The position numbers and the translations under genes are program-made. From assembly GCF_004634245.1 (NCBI RefSeq), contig NZ_SJTF01000006.1, forward strand, positions 124,001-188,000: DNA of 64,000 nt, given 5' to 3'. The notes below the pieces were generated by a model that saw only the letters and a program-made list of their open reading frames with translations, did not search any database and was not told where the DNA came from. How positions within the stretch are numbered: position 1 is the first letter of the stretch; every line of letters starts with the position of its first letter. The DNA is from Flavobacterium foetidum (lineage in GTDB: Bacteria > Bacteroidota > Bacteroidia > Flavobacteriales > Flavobacteriaceae). This document shows, piece by piece, positions 48,179 to 55,485 of this stretch.

Positions 48179-48352
48179 ATGACGTACAAAACAACCCTGA
48201 TCGAAAATGCGTTAAAAAAGAAATACATTCTCTTCAACAATGGCATGAGCAATACAGAACTAGAAAAACTTGGATACAACCTGACTTCTGGAATAATCGG
48301 CATAAACACAAATCAAGTGGAAGGAAATATAAATCTAGACATCGCTCCTTAA
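48179..48352 (+). CDS. Small phage-like hypothetical protein
   Basis: 57 residues from ATG 48179, 3 bp after the previous stop, so translationally linked. The sequence starts TYKTTLIENALKKKYIL and ends NTNQVEGNINLDIAP. No family is recognised. It has no membrane segment or signal. The tight spacing supports real coding. Confidence 0.6.
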   Translation: MTYKTTLIENALKKKYILFNNGMSNTELEKLGYNLTSGIIGINTNQVEGNINLDIAP

Positions 48353-48414
48353 TCTAAACCAAACAACCAAAAACAAAACCTAAACAAATTTTATCATCTC
48401 ATAAACCTCATATC

Positions 48415-48594
48415 ATGAAAAGAAGCAGAACATTATTAGAAAAAAGGAGAGATTATGTTTTAAATTACATTAATACAAATCAAGCCAAACAAATGAAAGT
48501 CGTAGTTGCCGAACTTTCAGACAGTTTGTTCTTAACTGAACGCACTATTTATACTATTATCAGCGAAGGTCTTTCTTTGGAAGCCAAAGCTTAA
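48415..48594 (+). CDS. Small HTH-like protein
   Basis: 59 residues from ATG 48415. The basic N-terminus (KRSRTLLEKRRDYVLNYIN) precedes a helix-turn-helix-like pattern (VVAELSDSLFLTERTIYTIISEGL). It could be a DNA-binding regulator of the phage-like cassette. The assignment is from pattern only. It is on the same strand as its neighbours, with a 62-bp gap upstream. Confidence 0.6.
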   Translation: MKRSRTLLEKRRDYVLNYINTNQAKQMKVVVAELSDSLFLTERTIYTIISEGLSLEAKA

Positions 48595-48918
48595 AAGACT
48601 GAAACTACAGCTTTTGCCCTTCTGAAAAATTGGAAAAAGCAGCCTTGAGAACTAAATTTGTTCTAGGAAAAAATAAAAATTTTACCATAAGGCCTGCGGT
48701 AAAATTACGCTCAATCTTCGGAAAGAAGATTTCTAAAAAAATAAAAACATACTGCATTTTGTACTAAAATCACAAATCGCATTTCGAAAATAAACTATCG
48801 ATACTAACAAATTCAACCATTTGTTACAGCTATACTTATGCCCTTTTTTGAGTAAAAATCCAAAATCAAAACACACACAATTTATGCAGACAGCTTAGAT
48901 CAAACAACAAAAAACACA
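48595..48918 (+). other. Intergenic stretch with a hairpin
   Basis: About 320 bp before the next possible ORF. AATTTTACC (48678-48686) and GGTAAAATT (48698-48706) form a perfect 9-bp stem with an 11-nt loop. No T-run follows, so it may not be a terminator. No ORF of note. Confidence 0.4.
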
Positions 48919-49113
48919 TTGATTCGCTTTTTCCTTCAGTTCGGGAAGAAATTAGCAGAAATTATCGAAGAATTCGATTTGCTTGCTTACTGGAAGAGCA
49001 AAAAAAAAGACGCATTACGCAGTGGCTCAGGGCCGCGTAACCTTTTGGGGCAAACCCCAAAAGGTTATTCAAAGATAAGGCCTAAAAAACATGTCCTTAA
49101 GAATTACAATTAG
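48919..49113 (+). CDS. Doubtful short ORF
   Basis: 64 residues from a TTG start. The first 30 are plausible (RFFLQFGKKLAEIIEEFDLLAYWKSKKK), but the second half is translated through a perfect 13-bp hairpin at 49038-49067, which would be odd in coding sequence. Ahead of a holin gene it could be a phage protein. Low confidence. Confidence 0.3.
   Translation: MIRFFLQFGKKLAEIIEEFDLLAYWKSKKKDALRSGSGPRNLLGQTPKGYSKIRPKKHVLKNYN
49038..49067 (+). other. Strong 13-bp hairpin upstream of the holin gene
   Basis: TAACCTTTTGGGG and its exact complement are separated by the loop CAAA. No T-run follows. It lies 70 bp before the holin start and could be an attenuator, RNase site or protein-binding element. 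Confidence 0.6.
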
Positions 49114-49136
49114 AAATTAACAAAAAAGAAAAAGAG

Positions 49137-49604
49137 ATGAATAAAATTTCAGAATATTTAGATGAAATAAAGCTGCTGCTTTATGGGGTTTTTATTTACC
49201 TGGAAATGGATACGGGAATTGTTAAAGTATTGTTCTACCTGATGGTCATGGATACTTTTTTGGGCGTTACCAAAGCCATTGTATTAAATAACCCGTTTAG
49301 TTTTAAAAAACTGGCATCTGGATTCGTTTCCAAATTGGCCGTATTGCTCATTCCGACAGCGCTCGCACTAATGAGCATCGGTCTTAATTACAACTTCAAA
49401 TGGTTTGTAACTATCGTAATGGATTTGCTAATTGTGAGCGATGGAATTTCGATAATCAGCAATATTATCGCTATAAAAACGAAAAAAGAAGTCGAAAATT
49501 TCGATGCCATGACATTGATTCTAAAATCAATCAGAAATAGGTTGATTATGCTTTGCAAAAGATTATTGATTACGATAGATCCCAAATATCATGTAGAAAA
49601 ATAA
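49137..49604 (+). CDS. Phage holin family protein
   Basis: 155 residues with four membrane segments, including VLFYLMVMDTFLGVTKAIVLNNPFSFKKLASGFVSKLAVLLIPTAL and WFVTIVMDLLIVSDGISIISNIIAIKTKKE. The MDTFLGV and DGISIISN patterns fit the phage holin/lysis family (holin_4 type). Holins make pores for endolysin release, but I see no endolysin gene beside it. It is the last gene of the phage-like segment that begins with the S24 repressor. Confidence 0.82.
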   Translation: MNKISEYLDEIKLLLYGVFIYLEMDTGIVKVLFYLMVMDTFLGVTKAIVLNNPFSFKKLASGFVSKLAVLLIPTALALMSIGLNYNFKWFVTIVMDLLIVSDGISIISNIIAIKTKKEVENFDAMTLILKSIRNRLIMLCKRLLITIDPKYHVEK

Positions 49605-49616
49605 TCCCATAAAACT

Positions 49617-49644
49617 AAGCTTCGGAGAAATCTGGAGCTTTTTT
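49617..49644 (+). terminator. Terminator after the holin gene
   Basis: The stem AAGCTTCGGA / TCTGGAGCTT is followed by a T-run. Same family as at 31981. Confidence 0.88.
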
Positions 49645-49700
49645 ATTTACTGTTTTTTCAAAATTTAGTCAGTGTCGTAATCTGCTTTTTACTTTATTCC

Positions 49701-49708
49701 TATATTTG
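49701..49708 (+). promoter_or_regulatory. -7 box before the HxlR gene
   Basis: TATATTTG matches the TAnnTTTG consensus, 37 bp upstream of the ATG at 49745. It supports that start over the TTG at 49706. Confidence 0.6.
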
Positions 49709-49744
49709 ACAAAATCTTCCGTCAATTTAAACCTAAGTCTAATT

Positions 49745-50056
49745 ATGGCTGCCAATCAATCTCAGGAGAAAACAGAAACTTGTCCGGCTCAGGCACTTTT
49801 GAAATTATTATCGGGCAAATGGAAAGCCGAAATTTTTAAGCTTGCAGTAGAAGCCCCTCTTCGTTTTAACAGTCTGCTGCGTCAGATTCCAGGCTCAAAC
49901 AAACAATCTCTGGCTGTTGCGTTGCGCGAAATGGAAGAAGAAGGTTTACTGGAAAAAATCGTAATCAAAGAAAAACCACTTCACATAGAATATTACATCA
50001 CTGAAAAAGGAAAACTTTTTATTCCTGTTTTCCAGCAATTGGAAAGTTTATCTTAA
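49745..50056 (+). CDS. HxlR family transcriptional regulator
   Basis: About 103 residues. The winged HTH reads CPAQALLKLLSGKWKAEIFKLAVEAPLRFNSLLRQIPGSNKQSLAVALREMEEEGLLEKI, with the conserved Cys before the first helix. Start chosen at ATG 49745, because an upstream TTG would add residues over the promoter box. The stop codon region is shared with the MITE-like repeat that begins at 50055. No obvious target gene is adjacent. Confidence 0.9.
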   Translation: MAANQSQEKTETCPAQALLKLLSGKWKAEIFKLAVEAPLRFNSLLRQIPGSNKQSLAVALREMEEEGLLEKIVIKEKPLHIEYYITEKGKLFIPVFQQLESLS

Positions 50057-50230
50057 CCCTTTGGATGAAATAGAATAAAATAGCTTCATTCAAATATTAA
50101 AATCTAATCTGCTAAAAACTGCGTGAAATCCTTTTTGCTTATAAATTTTTCAAACAGATTAAAGCAGATTTAGGCAGATTTATATCTAAGCTGATTTAAT
50201 AGAATTGAAAAAAAATTTACTCAACGTGTT
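50055..50230. repeat. MITE-like element, copy 2
   Basis: 176 bp that aligns along its whole length with 31331-31514, including TGAAATAGAATAAAATAGCTT and ATATCTAAGCTGATTTAATAG segments. The terminal repeats are eroded. The element begins inside the stop codon (TAA) of the HxlR gene. Confidence 0.7.
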
Positions 50231-50238
50231 ATCTTAAC

Positions 50239-50270
50239 AAAAAAGATCATTCGGCTGAATGATCTTTTTT
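50239..50270. terminator. Bidirectional terminator
   Basis: A perfect 14-bp stem (AAAAAAGATCATTC / GAATGATCTTTTTT) with loop GGCT lies between converging genes. Confidence 0.92.
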
Positions 50271-50288
50271 GTTTTTATTGTAAAAATA

Positions 50289-50594
50289 TTAAGCTCTAAA
50301 CAAAGCATATTTGTTATAGTTGAACAAAACCAAATCGTAAGGCACTAAAAGCGGTGCAATTTTTTCTGATGATGCATCAAATGTGATTCCGTTATGTTTT
50401 CTGAACAAATAAATCTCTTTTAGGCAGTTAGACAAGCTTTGGTGGATTTCTGAAGTAAAAAGAGGAAGCTGCTTATCGCCTACTAAAAGATCAATTTGAT
50501 AGTTTGAACTGCTTTTAGATAAATTGTTCCCAATAATTCTTAATGTAAAAACAGTCGATTTTCCGTGTTGCTGTCCTTGATATTTTATGATCAT
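50289..50594 (-). CDS. Hypothetical protein
   Basis: 101 residues, starting MIIKYQGQQHGKSTVFTLRIIGNN and ending FNYNKYALFRA. It looks like a small alpha/beta protein with an ordered hydrophobic pattern and no signal peptide or membrane segment. I recognise no family. It converges with the HxlR transcript on a strong terminator, which supports a real transcript. Confidence 0.6.
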   Translation of the reverse strand: MIIKYQGQQHGKSTVFTLRIIGNNLSKSSSNYQIDLLVGDKQLPLFTSEIHQSLSNCLKEIYLFRKHNGITFDASSEKIAPLLVPYDLVLFNYNKYALFRA

Positions 50595-50742
50595 AATAGT
50601 GATTATTAAGGGTTATTATTACAGCTGAAATAACAGCTTTATTTCTTTTTAAAGTTAAAAATAAAAATATAAAAAAATGTATAAATCCAAAAATACTGCA
50701 GCAATTAATTGCCTCTTTTTTTAAATATCTTTTTATCTTAAA

Positions 50743-51588
50743 TCAGTATTGCAATATGCCCTGATTGGTTATTTCGATTAAAAATGGTTTTCCGTTTTCG
50801 TCCCGCATTGTCAGGTTAAGGGCATCTAGCAAAGCAATATGTTTTGAAGCCGTGCCCGTAAATTTGTTGTAAGACAGATTCAGTTCGGTAAGTTTTTGCA
50901 GTTTATCAATTGCAGCAGGAATTTCGCCTTCAAAGTTATTGTCAAACAAACTTAAATTTTCAAGAACACCAAAATTTGCAATTTCACTATTCAAAAACCC
51001 AGACAGCTTATTATTGTTCAATAGAAGCACTTTCAATCCTGTTAATTTGTAAAATGACTGTGGTAAATTTCCTTGAATTTCATTACTAAAAACAGCCAGA
51101 ATTTCTAATCGGTTGAGATTTCCAATTGCTGACGGCAATTCGCCTGAAAGTTTATTTTTATAAAGTTCCAGATTTTTAAGTTTGGCTACTGCGCCAATTT
51201 CTGACGGAATACAACCCGTCATCTCATTATTTGAAAAATCCAAAATTTCTAGTTCTTTAAAATTCTGAATCGAAGTCGAGATCTTGCCGCTTATTTTATT
51301 ATTCTGAAGTTTCAATTTTACCAAATTTGTCAAATCAAAAAAAGCCTCTGGAAGCTCTCCTTGCAGATTATTAGACGACAAATCTATTTCGACTACCTTA
51401 CTGTTTTTCACCACAACTCCGTACCATTCTGACACAGCAAGCGATAAATTCCATTTTGTTTTCCAATTTGTTCCTCTTGTGGCATGATAAAGTTTTAGAA
51501 GCGCTTCTTTCTCTTTAACCGAAACATCGGCTGCTAGAGCATTCACAGAAAAAGCAAAACTTAAAATAAAGGCAGATAAAATTCGCAT
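50743..51588 (-). CDS. Exported leucine-rich repeat protein
   Basis: 281 residues: signal peptide (about 1-19, ending ALAA), a cap with the plant-LRR style LYHATRGTNWKTKWNL (Asn-Trp), then about eight LRR units of 23-24 residues (pattern LxxLxLxxNxLxGxIPxxIxxL; for example ELEILDFSNNEMTGCIPSEIGAVAKL), and a short C-terminal tail. Such proteins act as interaction modules on the surface or in the periplasm. No sorting domain is visible at the C-terminus. Partner unknown. Confidence 0.85.
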   Translation of the reverse strand: MRILSAFILSFAFSVNALAADVSVKEKEALLKLYHATRGTNWKTKWNLSLAVSEWYGVVVKNSKVVEIDLSSNNLQGELPEAFFDLTNLVKLKLQNNKISGKISTSIQNFKELEILDFSNNEMTGCIPSEIGAVAKLKNLELYKNKLSGELPSAIGNLNRLEILAVFSNEIQGNLPQSFYKLTGLKVLLLNNNKLSGFLNSEIANFGVLENLSLFDNNFEGEIPAAIDKLQKLTELNLSYNKFTGTASKHIALLDALNLTMRDENGKPFLIEITNQGILQY

Positions 51589-51758
51589 TATGGTCTCTAA
51601 AATTAGAATTCGGCGGCAAAAGTACCTTTTTTCAACACTATAAACTATTAAATCTTTATAAAGTATTTATAAAGAAACAATTAACGAAGTTTAAAAAAAA
51701 ACGAGCATCTTCTTTTTTTAATTACATTTGAACTAACTAATTCTAAAAACCTCATAAT

Positions 51759-52247
51759 ATGGAAATTAACTATTCTATTTTCTTCATTGCCGGAATTGTA
51801 ACTTTGTTTACAGGGTTTGTTTGGTACCATCCAAAAGTTTTTGGAACCATCTGGATGAAAGAAAACAATTTTACACAGGAAGAACTTCGAAAAGGCAATA
51901 TGCTCAAGATTTTCGGGCTTACATACCTTTTTTCTGTTATGCTTGCTTCGGCCTTGCTTTCGTTTACAATACATCAGTCTGGCGCAATCGGAATGATTGG
52001 AGGACCTCCTGAAATTGCGGCAGCTAAACCTTCTTTTCATGCTTTTATGGCCGATTATGGCAAGCACTTTCGTACGTTTAAGCACGGCGCTCTTCATGGT
52101 TTTATATCCGGTTTGTTTTTTGCTTTGCCAATTATCGGAATCAATGGCTTATTCGAAAGAAAATCTTGGAAATACATTTTGATACATGCCGGTTTCTGGA
52201 TGCTTTCGCTTACTATTATGGGTGGTCTAATCTGTCAGTTTGCTTAA
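51759..52247 (+). CDS. DUF1761 family membrane protein
   Basis: 162 residues with four membrane segments (about 8-26, 51-72, 110-130 and 138-158) and the family-like opening NYSIFFIAGIVTLFTGFVWYHPKVFGTIWMKENNF. DUF1761 proteins are inner-membrane proteins of unknown role. A terminator follows at 52261-52293. Confidence 0.85.
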   Translation: MEINYSIFFIAGIVTLFTGFVWYHPKVFGTIWMKENNFTQEELRKGNMLKIFGLTYLFSVMLASALLSFTIHQSGAIGMIGGPPEIAAAKPSFHAFMADYGKHFRTFKHGALHGFISGLFFALPIIGINGLFERKSWKYILIHAGFWMLSLTIMGGLICQFA

Positions 52248-52260
52248 ACTTAAAATATAA

Positions 52261-52293
52261 AAACCCGTTTGAAATTTAAAGTCAAACGGGTTT
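52261..52293 (+). terminator. Terminator after the DUF1761 gene
   Basis: The stem AAACCCGTTTGA / TCAAACGGGTTT is followed by a T-run. Confidence 0.88.
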
Positions 52294-52337
52294 TCTTAAT
52301 ATTAACTTAAAGAAAGTAAGTTATTCTAAATATTAGC

Positions 52338-52345
52338 TAATTTTG
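52338..52345 (+). promoter_or_regulatory. -7 box before the FemAB/GNAT-like gene
   Basis: TAATTTTG matches TAnnTTTG and lies about 20 bp before the TTG start at 52365. Confidence 0.45.
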
Positions 52346-52364
52346 AAGAAATTAGTCGACTCTC

Positions 52365-53510
52365 TTGAATACAAATTACTCTTTCAAAATTTACAACAGC
52401 GCAACCTCAGTACCCGAAGAATGGAATTTTCTGGCTGCCTCCAACATTTTTTTGACACGAGAATATCTCGAAGTATTGGAAAATTCTTGCCCGGTAAATA
52501 TGATTTGCCATTTTATCGGTTTTTTTGAAGAGGAAAAGCTTATCGGAATTGCGCTGACGCAGTTTTTGTTTGCCGAAAGATTGGAATCATTCGGAGAACG
52601 CGACCAATGCCTTAAGACTTCTGTTCGCAATTTTGCTTTTAAGAATTTTGCTTCACACGTTTTATTTGTCGGCAACAATATGCTTACAGGTCAAAACGCA
52701 TTTGCATTTGCTGCAGATGTAAAAGAATCAAAATTTGTAAAAACACTTCATAAAGCGATTACACAGCTTAAAAAAGAGCTGAAAGCCAGTGGCAAAAAAG
52801 TACATATTACCAGCATAAAAGATTTTACAGCTTCGGAAATTAAACCGCTTCAGGCCGAATTCAAAAACAATTATACGTTTTCGACTCAGCCCAATATGAT
52901 TTTTTCCATTAATGAAAACTGGAAGACCGAACAGGATTACATCGATGCACTTTCAAAAAAATATCGAGATCAATACAAGCGCGCCCGCAAAAAATCTGAG
53001 GGAATCGTAAAACAAAAAATGACATTGGACGACATTAGAAAATATGAAGATGTTATTTACGATTTGTATTTCCATGTGGCTAAAAATGCTCCATTCAACA
53101 CTTTTTTTCTAGCCAGAAATCATTTCAGCTTTTTTAAGGAAATCATGCAGGACAACTTTTTGTTGTATGGTTATTTTTTGGATGAAAAGCTTATTGGTTT
53201 TAATACTTTGATAAAAAACGGCGATGTAATGGACACGTATTTTTTAGGATACGACGAAAGCATTCAACGCGAAAAAATGCTGTATCTTAATATGTTGTAC
53301 GACATGATTGCTTATTCTATTAAAAAAGGATTTAAAGAAATCATTTTTGCTCGAACGGCTCTCGAAATCAAAAGTTCTGTGGGCGCCAAACCTGTAAAAA
53401 TGTACGGCTTGATCACCCACAGTAATGCTTTAATAAACCACAATATCGGTCGTTTTTTCAATTATCTAGAACCCAAAACGGAATGGCAGGAACGAAATCC
53501 GTTTAAATAG
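52365..53510 (+). CDS. FemAB/BioF2-like GNAT acyltransferase
   Basis: 381 residues. The start is TTG at 52365, as no ATG fits and a -7 box lies just upstream. Two GNAT-like halves can be seen: an N-terminal half (HFIGFFEEEKLIGIALTQFLF) and a C-terminal half (YKRARKKSEGIVKQKMTLDDIRKYEDVIYDLYFHVAKNAPFN, GYFLDEKLIGFNTLIKNGDVMDTYFLGYDE). Such duplicated GNAT proteins include FemAB-like enzymes that add amino acids to cell-wall or other acceptors. Substrate not known. Confidence 0.72.
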   Translation: MNTNYSFKIYNSATSVPEEWNFLAASNIFLTREYLEVLENSCPVNMICHFIGFFEEEKLIGIALTQFLFAERLESFGERDQCLKTSVRNFAFKNFASHVLFVGNNMLTGQNAFAFAADVKESKFVKTLHKAITQLKKELKASGKKVHITSIKDFTASEIKPLQAEFKNNYTFSTQPNMIFSINENWKTEQDYIDALSKKYRDQYKRARKKSEGIVKQKMTLDDIRKYEDVIYDLYFHVAKNAPFNTFFLARNHFSFFKEIMQDNFLLYGYFLDEKLIGFNTLIKNGDVMDTYFLGYDESIQREKMLYLNMLYDMIAYSIKKGFKEIIFARTALEIKSSVGAKPVKMYGLITHSNALINHNIGRFFNYLEPKTEWQERNPFK

Positions 53511-53518
53511 TTAAATAT

Positions 53519-54388
53519 TTAAGGCACAGCCAATTTCATCTGCTTATGCAAAATATGAATTTCTAAAGACGTCTGCTCACCGCAGTATTCTCCATCAATC
53601 TGGAAACTTACCGGTTTATCGGTTTTTATTTCTGCTTTATCGGTTGAAATAATTACGATGTCATCTGAATCAATTGGCATATTTCCTGTGATAATTTTTC
53701 CGATTAAAAGCAAATCGAGACTTTTTAGGATTACTAATTCAAATTTGCCATCATTCATAGCGCCATTGGGATTTATAGTCACACCGGTTCCGTATTTCTT
53801 AGAATTAGCGACCACAATCATTCGGGCAACATGTTTTACAGTTTTGTTGTTGGCGGTAATCGAAGCAGTGAAGGGATCTCCGGAATCTTTTAATGTTGTA
53901 AAAGCTTGCATTGCGTAGCCCCAAAAACCTCTCAAATCACTCTGTTCGTAATTTTTTACCAAATCGGCGTTGAGCCCTAGGTCGCTCAAATGGATGCTTT
54001 TTTTGCCGTTGATGCAAATCATATCCATTTCGATATAATGATGCAGGAAAGCAATTTTTAAATTTTCTTCGATTGTTGCAGGAAGATTTAAATCGACTGA
54101 CAAACCGTTTGCAGAACCGGCTGGAATGATTCCAATAATCACATTATGATTTTCCATTGCTTCGGCGGTCATTTTTATGGTTCCGTCGCCGCCGGCAACG
54201 ATAATTCGTTCGGGCTGGAATTCATTATAAAGGTTCTGAATATTTTTTATATCATTTTTTCCTGTAGTTTCATAAACATTCAAGTTTATATTATTGACAG
54301 CCGCAAACTCCTGTGCAGCTTCTATCAAATCAGATTTATCAAGGTCTCCCGAAATCGGATTTACAATGAATAAGGCGTTCTTTTTCAA
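53519..54388 (-). CDS. Diacylglycerol/lipid kinase family protein
   Basis: About 289 residues from a TTG at 54388 giving KKNALFIVNPISGDLDKSDL, the usual family start. The longer frame to 54484 overlaps the divergent gene and is rejected. Motifs are the NPISG loop, the diacylglycerol-kinase signature IIVAGGDGTIKMTAEAM, IIPAGSANGLSVDL, and a late IDGEYCGEQ (the DGE element of YegS-type kinases). It would phosphorylate a lipid, for example diacylglycerol to phosphatidic acid. It is divergent from an App1-like phosphatidate phosphatase, a pairing that suggests opposing lipid reactions (inference). Confidence 0.85.
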   Translation of the reverse strand: MKKNALFIVNPISGDLDKSDLIEAAQEFAAVNNINLNVYETTGKNDIKNIQNLYNEFQPERIIVAGGDGTIKMTAEAMENHNVIIGIIPAGSANGLSVDLNLPATIEENLKIAFLHHYIEMDMICINGKKSIHLSDLGLNADLVKNYEQSDLRGFWGYAMQAFTTLKDSGDPFTASITANNKTVKHVARMIVVANSKKYGTGVTINPNGAMNDGKFELVILKSLDLLLIGKIITGNMPIDSDDIVIISTDKAEIKTDKPVSFQIDGEYCGEQTSLEIHILHKQMKLAVP

Positions 54389-54447
54389 AATTTTATTTTT
54401 AAAACCAATTAAATTAAGTAATTTACATATATAAAAGTACGCAATTA

Positions 54448-55410
54448 ATGAAACCAATTCTACAATTATATCGAGGTTATGCAAATGAGCAGGAATTAAT
54501 TGTAATGGGGCATGTTTTTAAGCGAGAATTCAATTATGATTTCCAGAAAAAGAATCTAAAAAATGCCAAATCAATTATCAATTTATTCCGAATAAAAACC
54601 TTAGAAAATTTCGACGTTTATTTAAAATACGGCGGGCAAGAAATTCATACCAAAACACTGGATGACGGTTATTTTAAATTCTGCATTCCGCTCGAAAAAG
54701 AAACGCATTTTGGCTGGATGAATTATGAGGCGTATATTCTCTACAATAAACAAAGAATTAATTGTACGGGCAATTTTATAAGACCGCATAAAGGAAATCT
54801 CGGAATTATTTCGGATATCGATGATACTTTTCTGATTTCGCACACGCGGAATTTTTTTATGAAGCTTTACATCTTGCTGTTTAAAAACGTAAACGACCGT
54901 AAAGTTTTTAAGAATGTTGTGCCCCATTATCAAGCACTAAGTGCTGCTGGAAGAAATAATGAAGAAGAACAAAATGCGTTTTTCTACATTTCTAGCAGCG
55001 AATGGAATCTTTATCGTTTTATTGTAAAATTTACCAAAATACACAAACTGCCCAAAGCGGTCCTTTTGCTAAAAGATATTAAAAGAGGAATTACCGATTT
55101 TTTTATGAGCGGACGCGGGAGCCACAATCATAAGTTTGAAAAAATAAAACATGTGGTCGAATTTTATCCAACCTTAAAATATGTTTTGATTGGAGACGAT
55201 TCGCAGCATGATCCTGTTTTATACGAACGAATCTGCAAAATATTTCCTGTTACGGTGATGGCTGTATATATTAGGCAAACCGGAAAAAACAAAAAAGAAT
55301 CGACCTTAAAAATCCTGACAAATATGGAAAGCCTGGATGTTGAGGTTTGTTATTTTAAAGACAGCGAAGAAGCAATAGCACACTCAAAATCTATTGGGAT
55401 TATTAAGTAA
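54448..55410 (+). CDS. App1-like phosphatase (DUF2183 family)
   Basis: 320 residues. The N-terminal part (YRGYANEQELIVMGHVFKREF) and the HAD-type catalytic motif IISDIDDTFLIS (about 129, DxDxT) are those of the App1 phosphatidate phosphatase family. Further motifs are FYISSSEWNLY, FMSGRGSHNHKF and VLIGDDSQHDPVLY (HAD acidic motif, about 248). It is likely cytoplasmic. It is divergent from the lipid kinase gene across 59 bp. Confidence 0.88.
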   Translation: MKPILQLYRGYANEQELIVMGHVFKREFNYDFQKKNLKNAKSIINLFRIKTLENFDVYLKYGGQEIHTKTLDDGYFKFCIPLEKETHFGWMNYEAYILYNKQRINCTGNFIRPHKGNLGIISDIDDTFLISHTRNFFMKLYILLFKNVNDRKVFKNVVPHYQALSAAGRNNEEEQNAFFYISSSEWNLYRFIVKFTKIHKLPKAVLLLKDIKRGITDFFMSGRGSHNHKFEKIKHVVEFYPTLKYVLIGDDSQHDPVLYERICKIFPVTVMAVYIRQTGKNKKESTLKILTNMESLDVEVCYFKDSEEAIAHSKSIGIIK

Positions 55411-55485
55411 TTGGTTTTCGGGTTTCAAGTTTCAAGTTTCAGTTTACACGAAACAACGTGAAACTTGAAACCTGAAACAAAAAAA
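55411..55485. repeat. Hairpin with TTTCAAG tandem repeat
   Basis: GTTTCAAGTTTCAAGTTTCAG (7-bp units) pairs with CTTGAAACCTGAAAC across ACACGAAACAACGTG. It could end either converging gene. Confidence 0.5.

Noticed and set aside
46692..49604. Full integrated prophage
   Set aside because: No integrase, capsid, portal or terminase genes were seen, and no obvious flanking att-like repeats. Described as a remnant or cassette only.
49706..49744. Earlier TTG start for the HxlR regulator
   Set aside because: It overlaps a consensus -7 promoter box, and ATG 49745 gives the typical family N-terminus.
54388..54484. Longer start for the lipid kinase (ATG at 54484)
   Set aside because: It would overlap the start of the divergent App1-like gene and adds a hydrophobic N-terminus unlike the family. 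TTG at 54388 gives a normal start.
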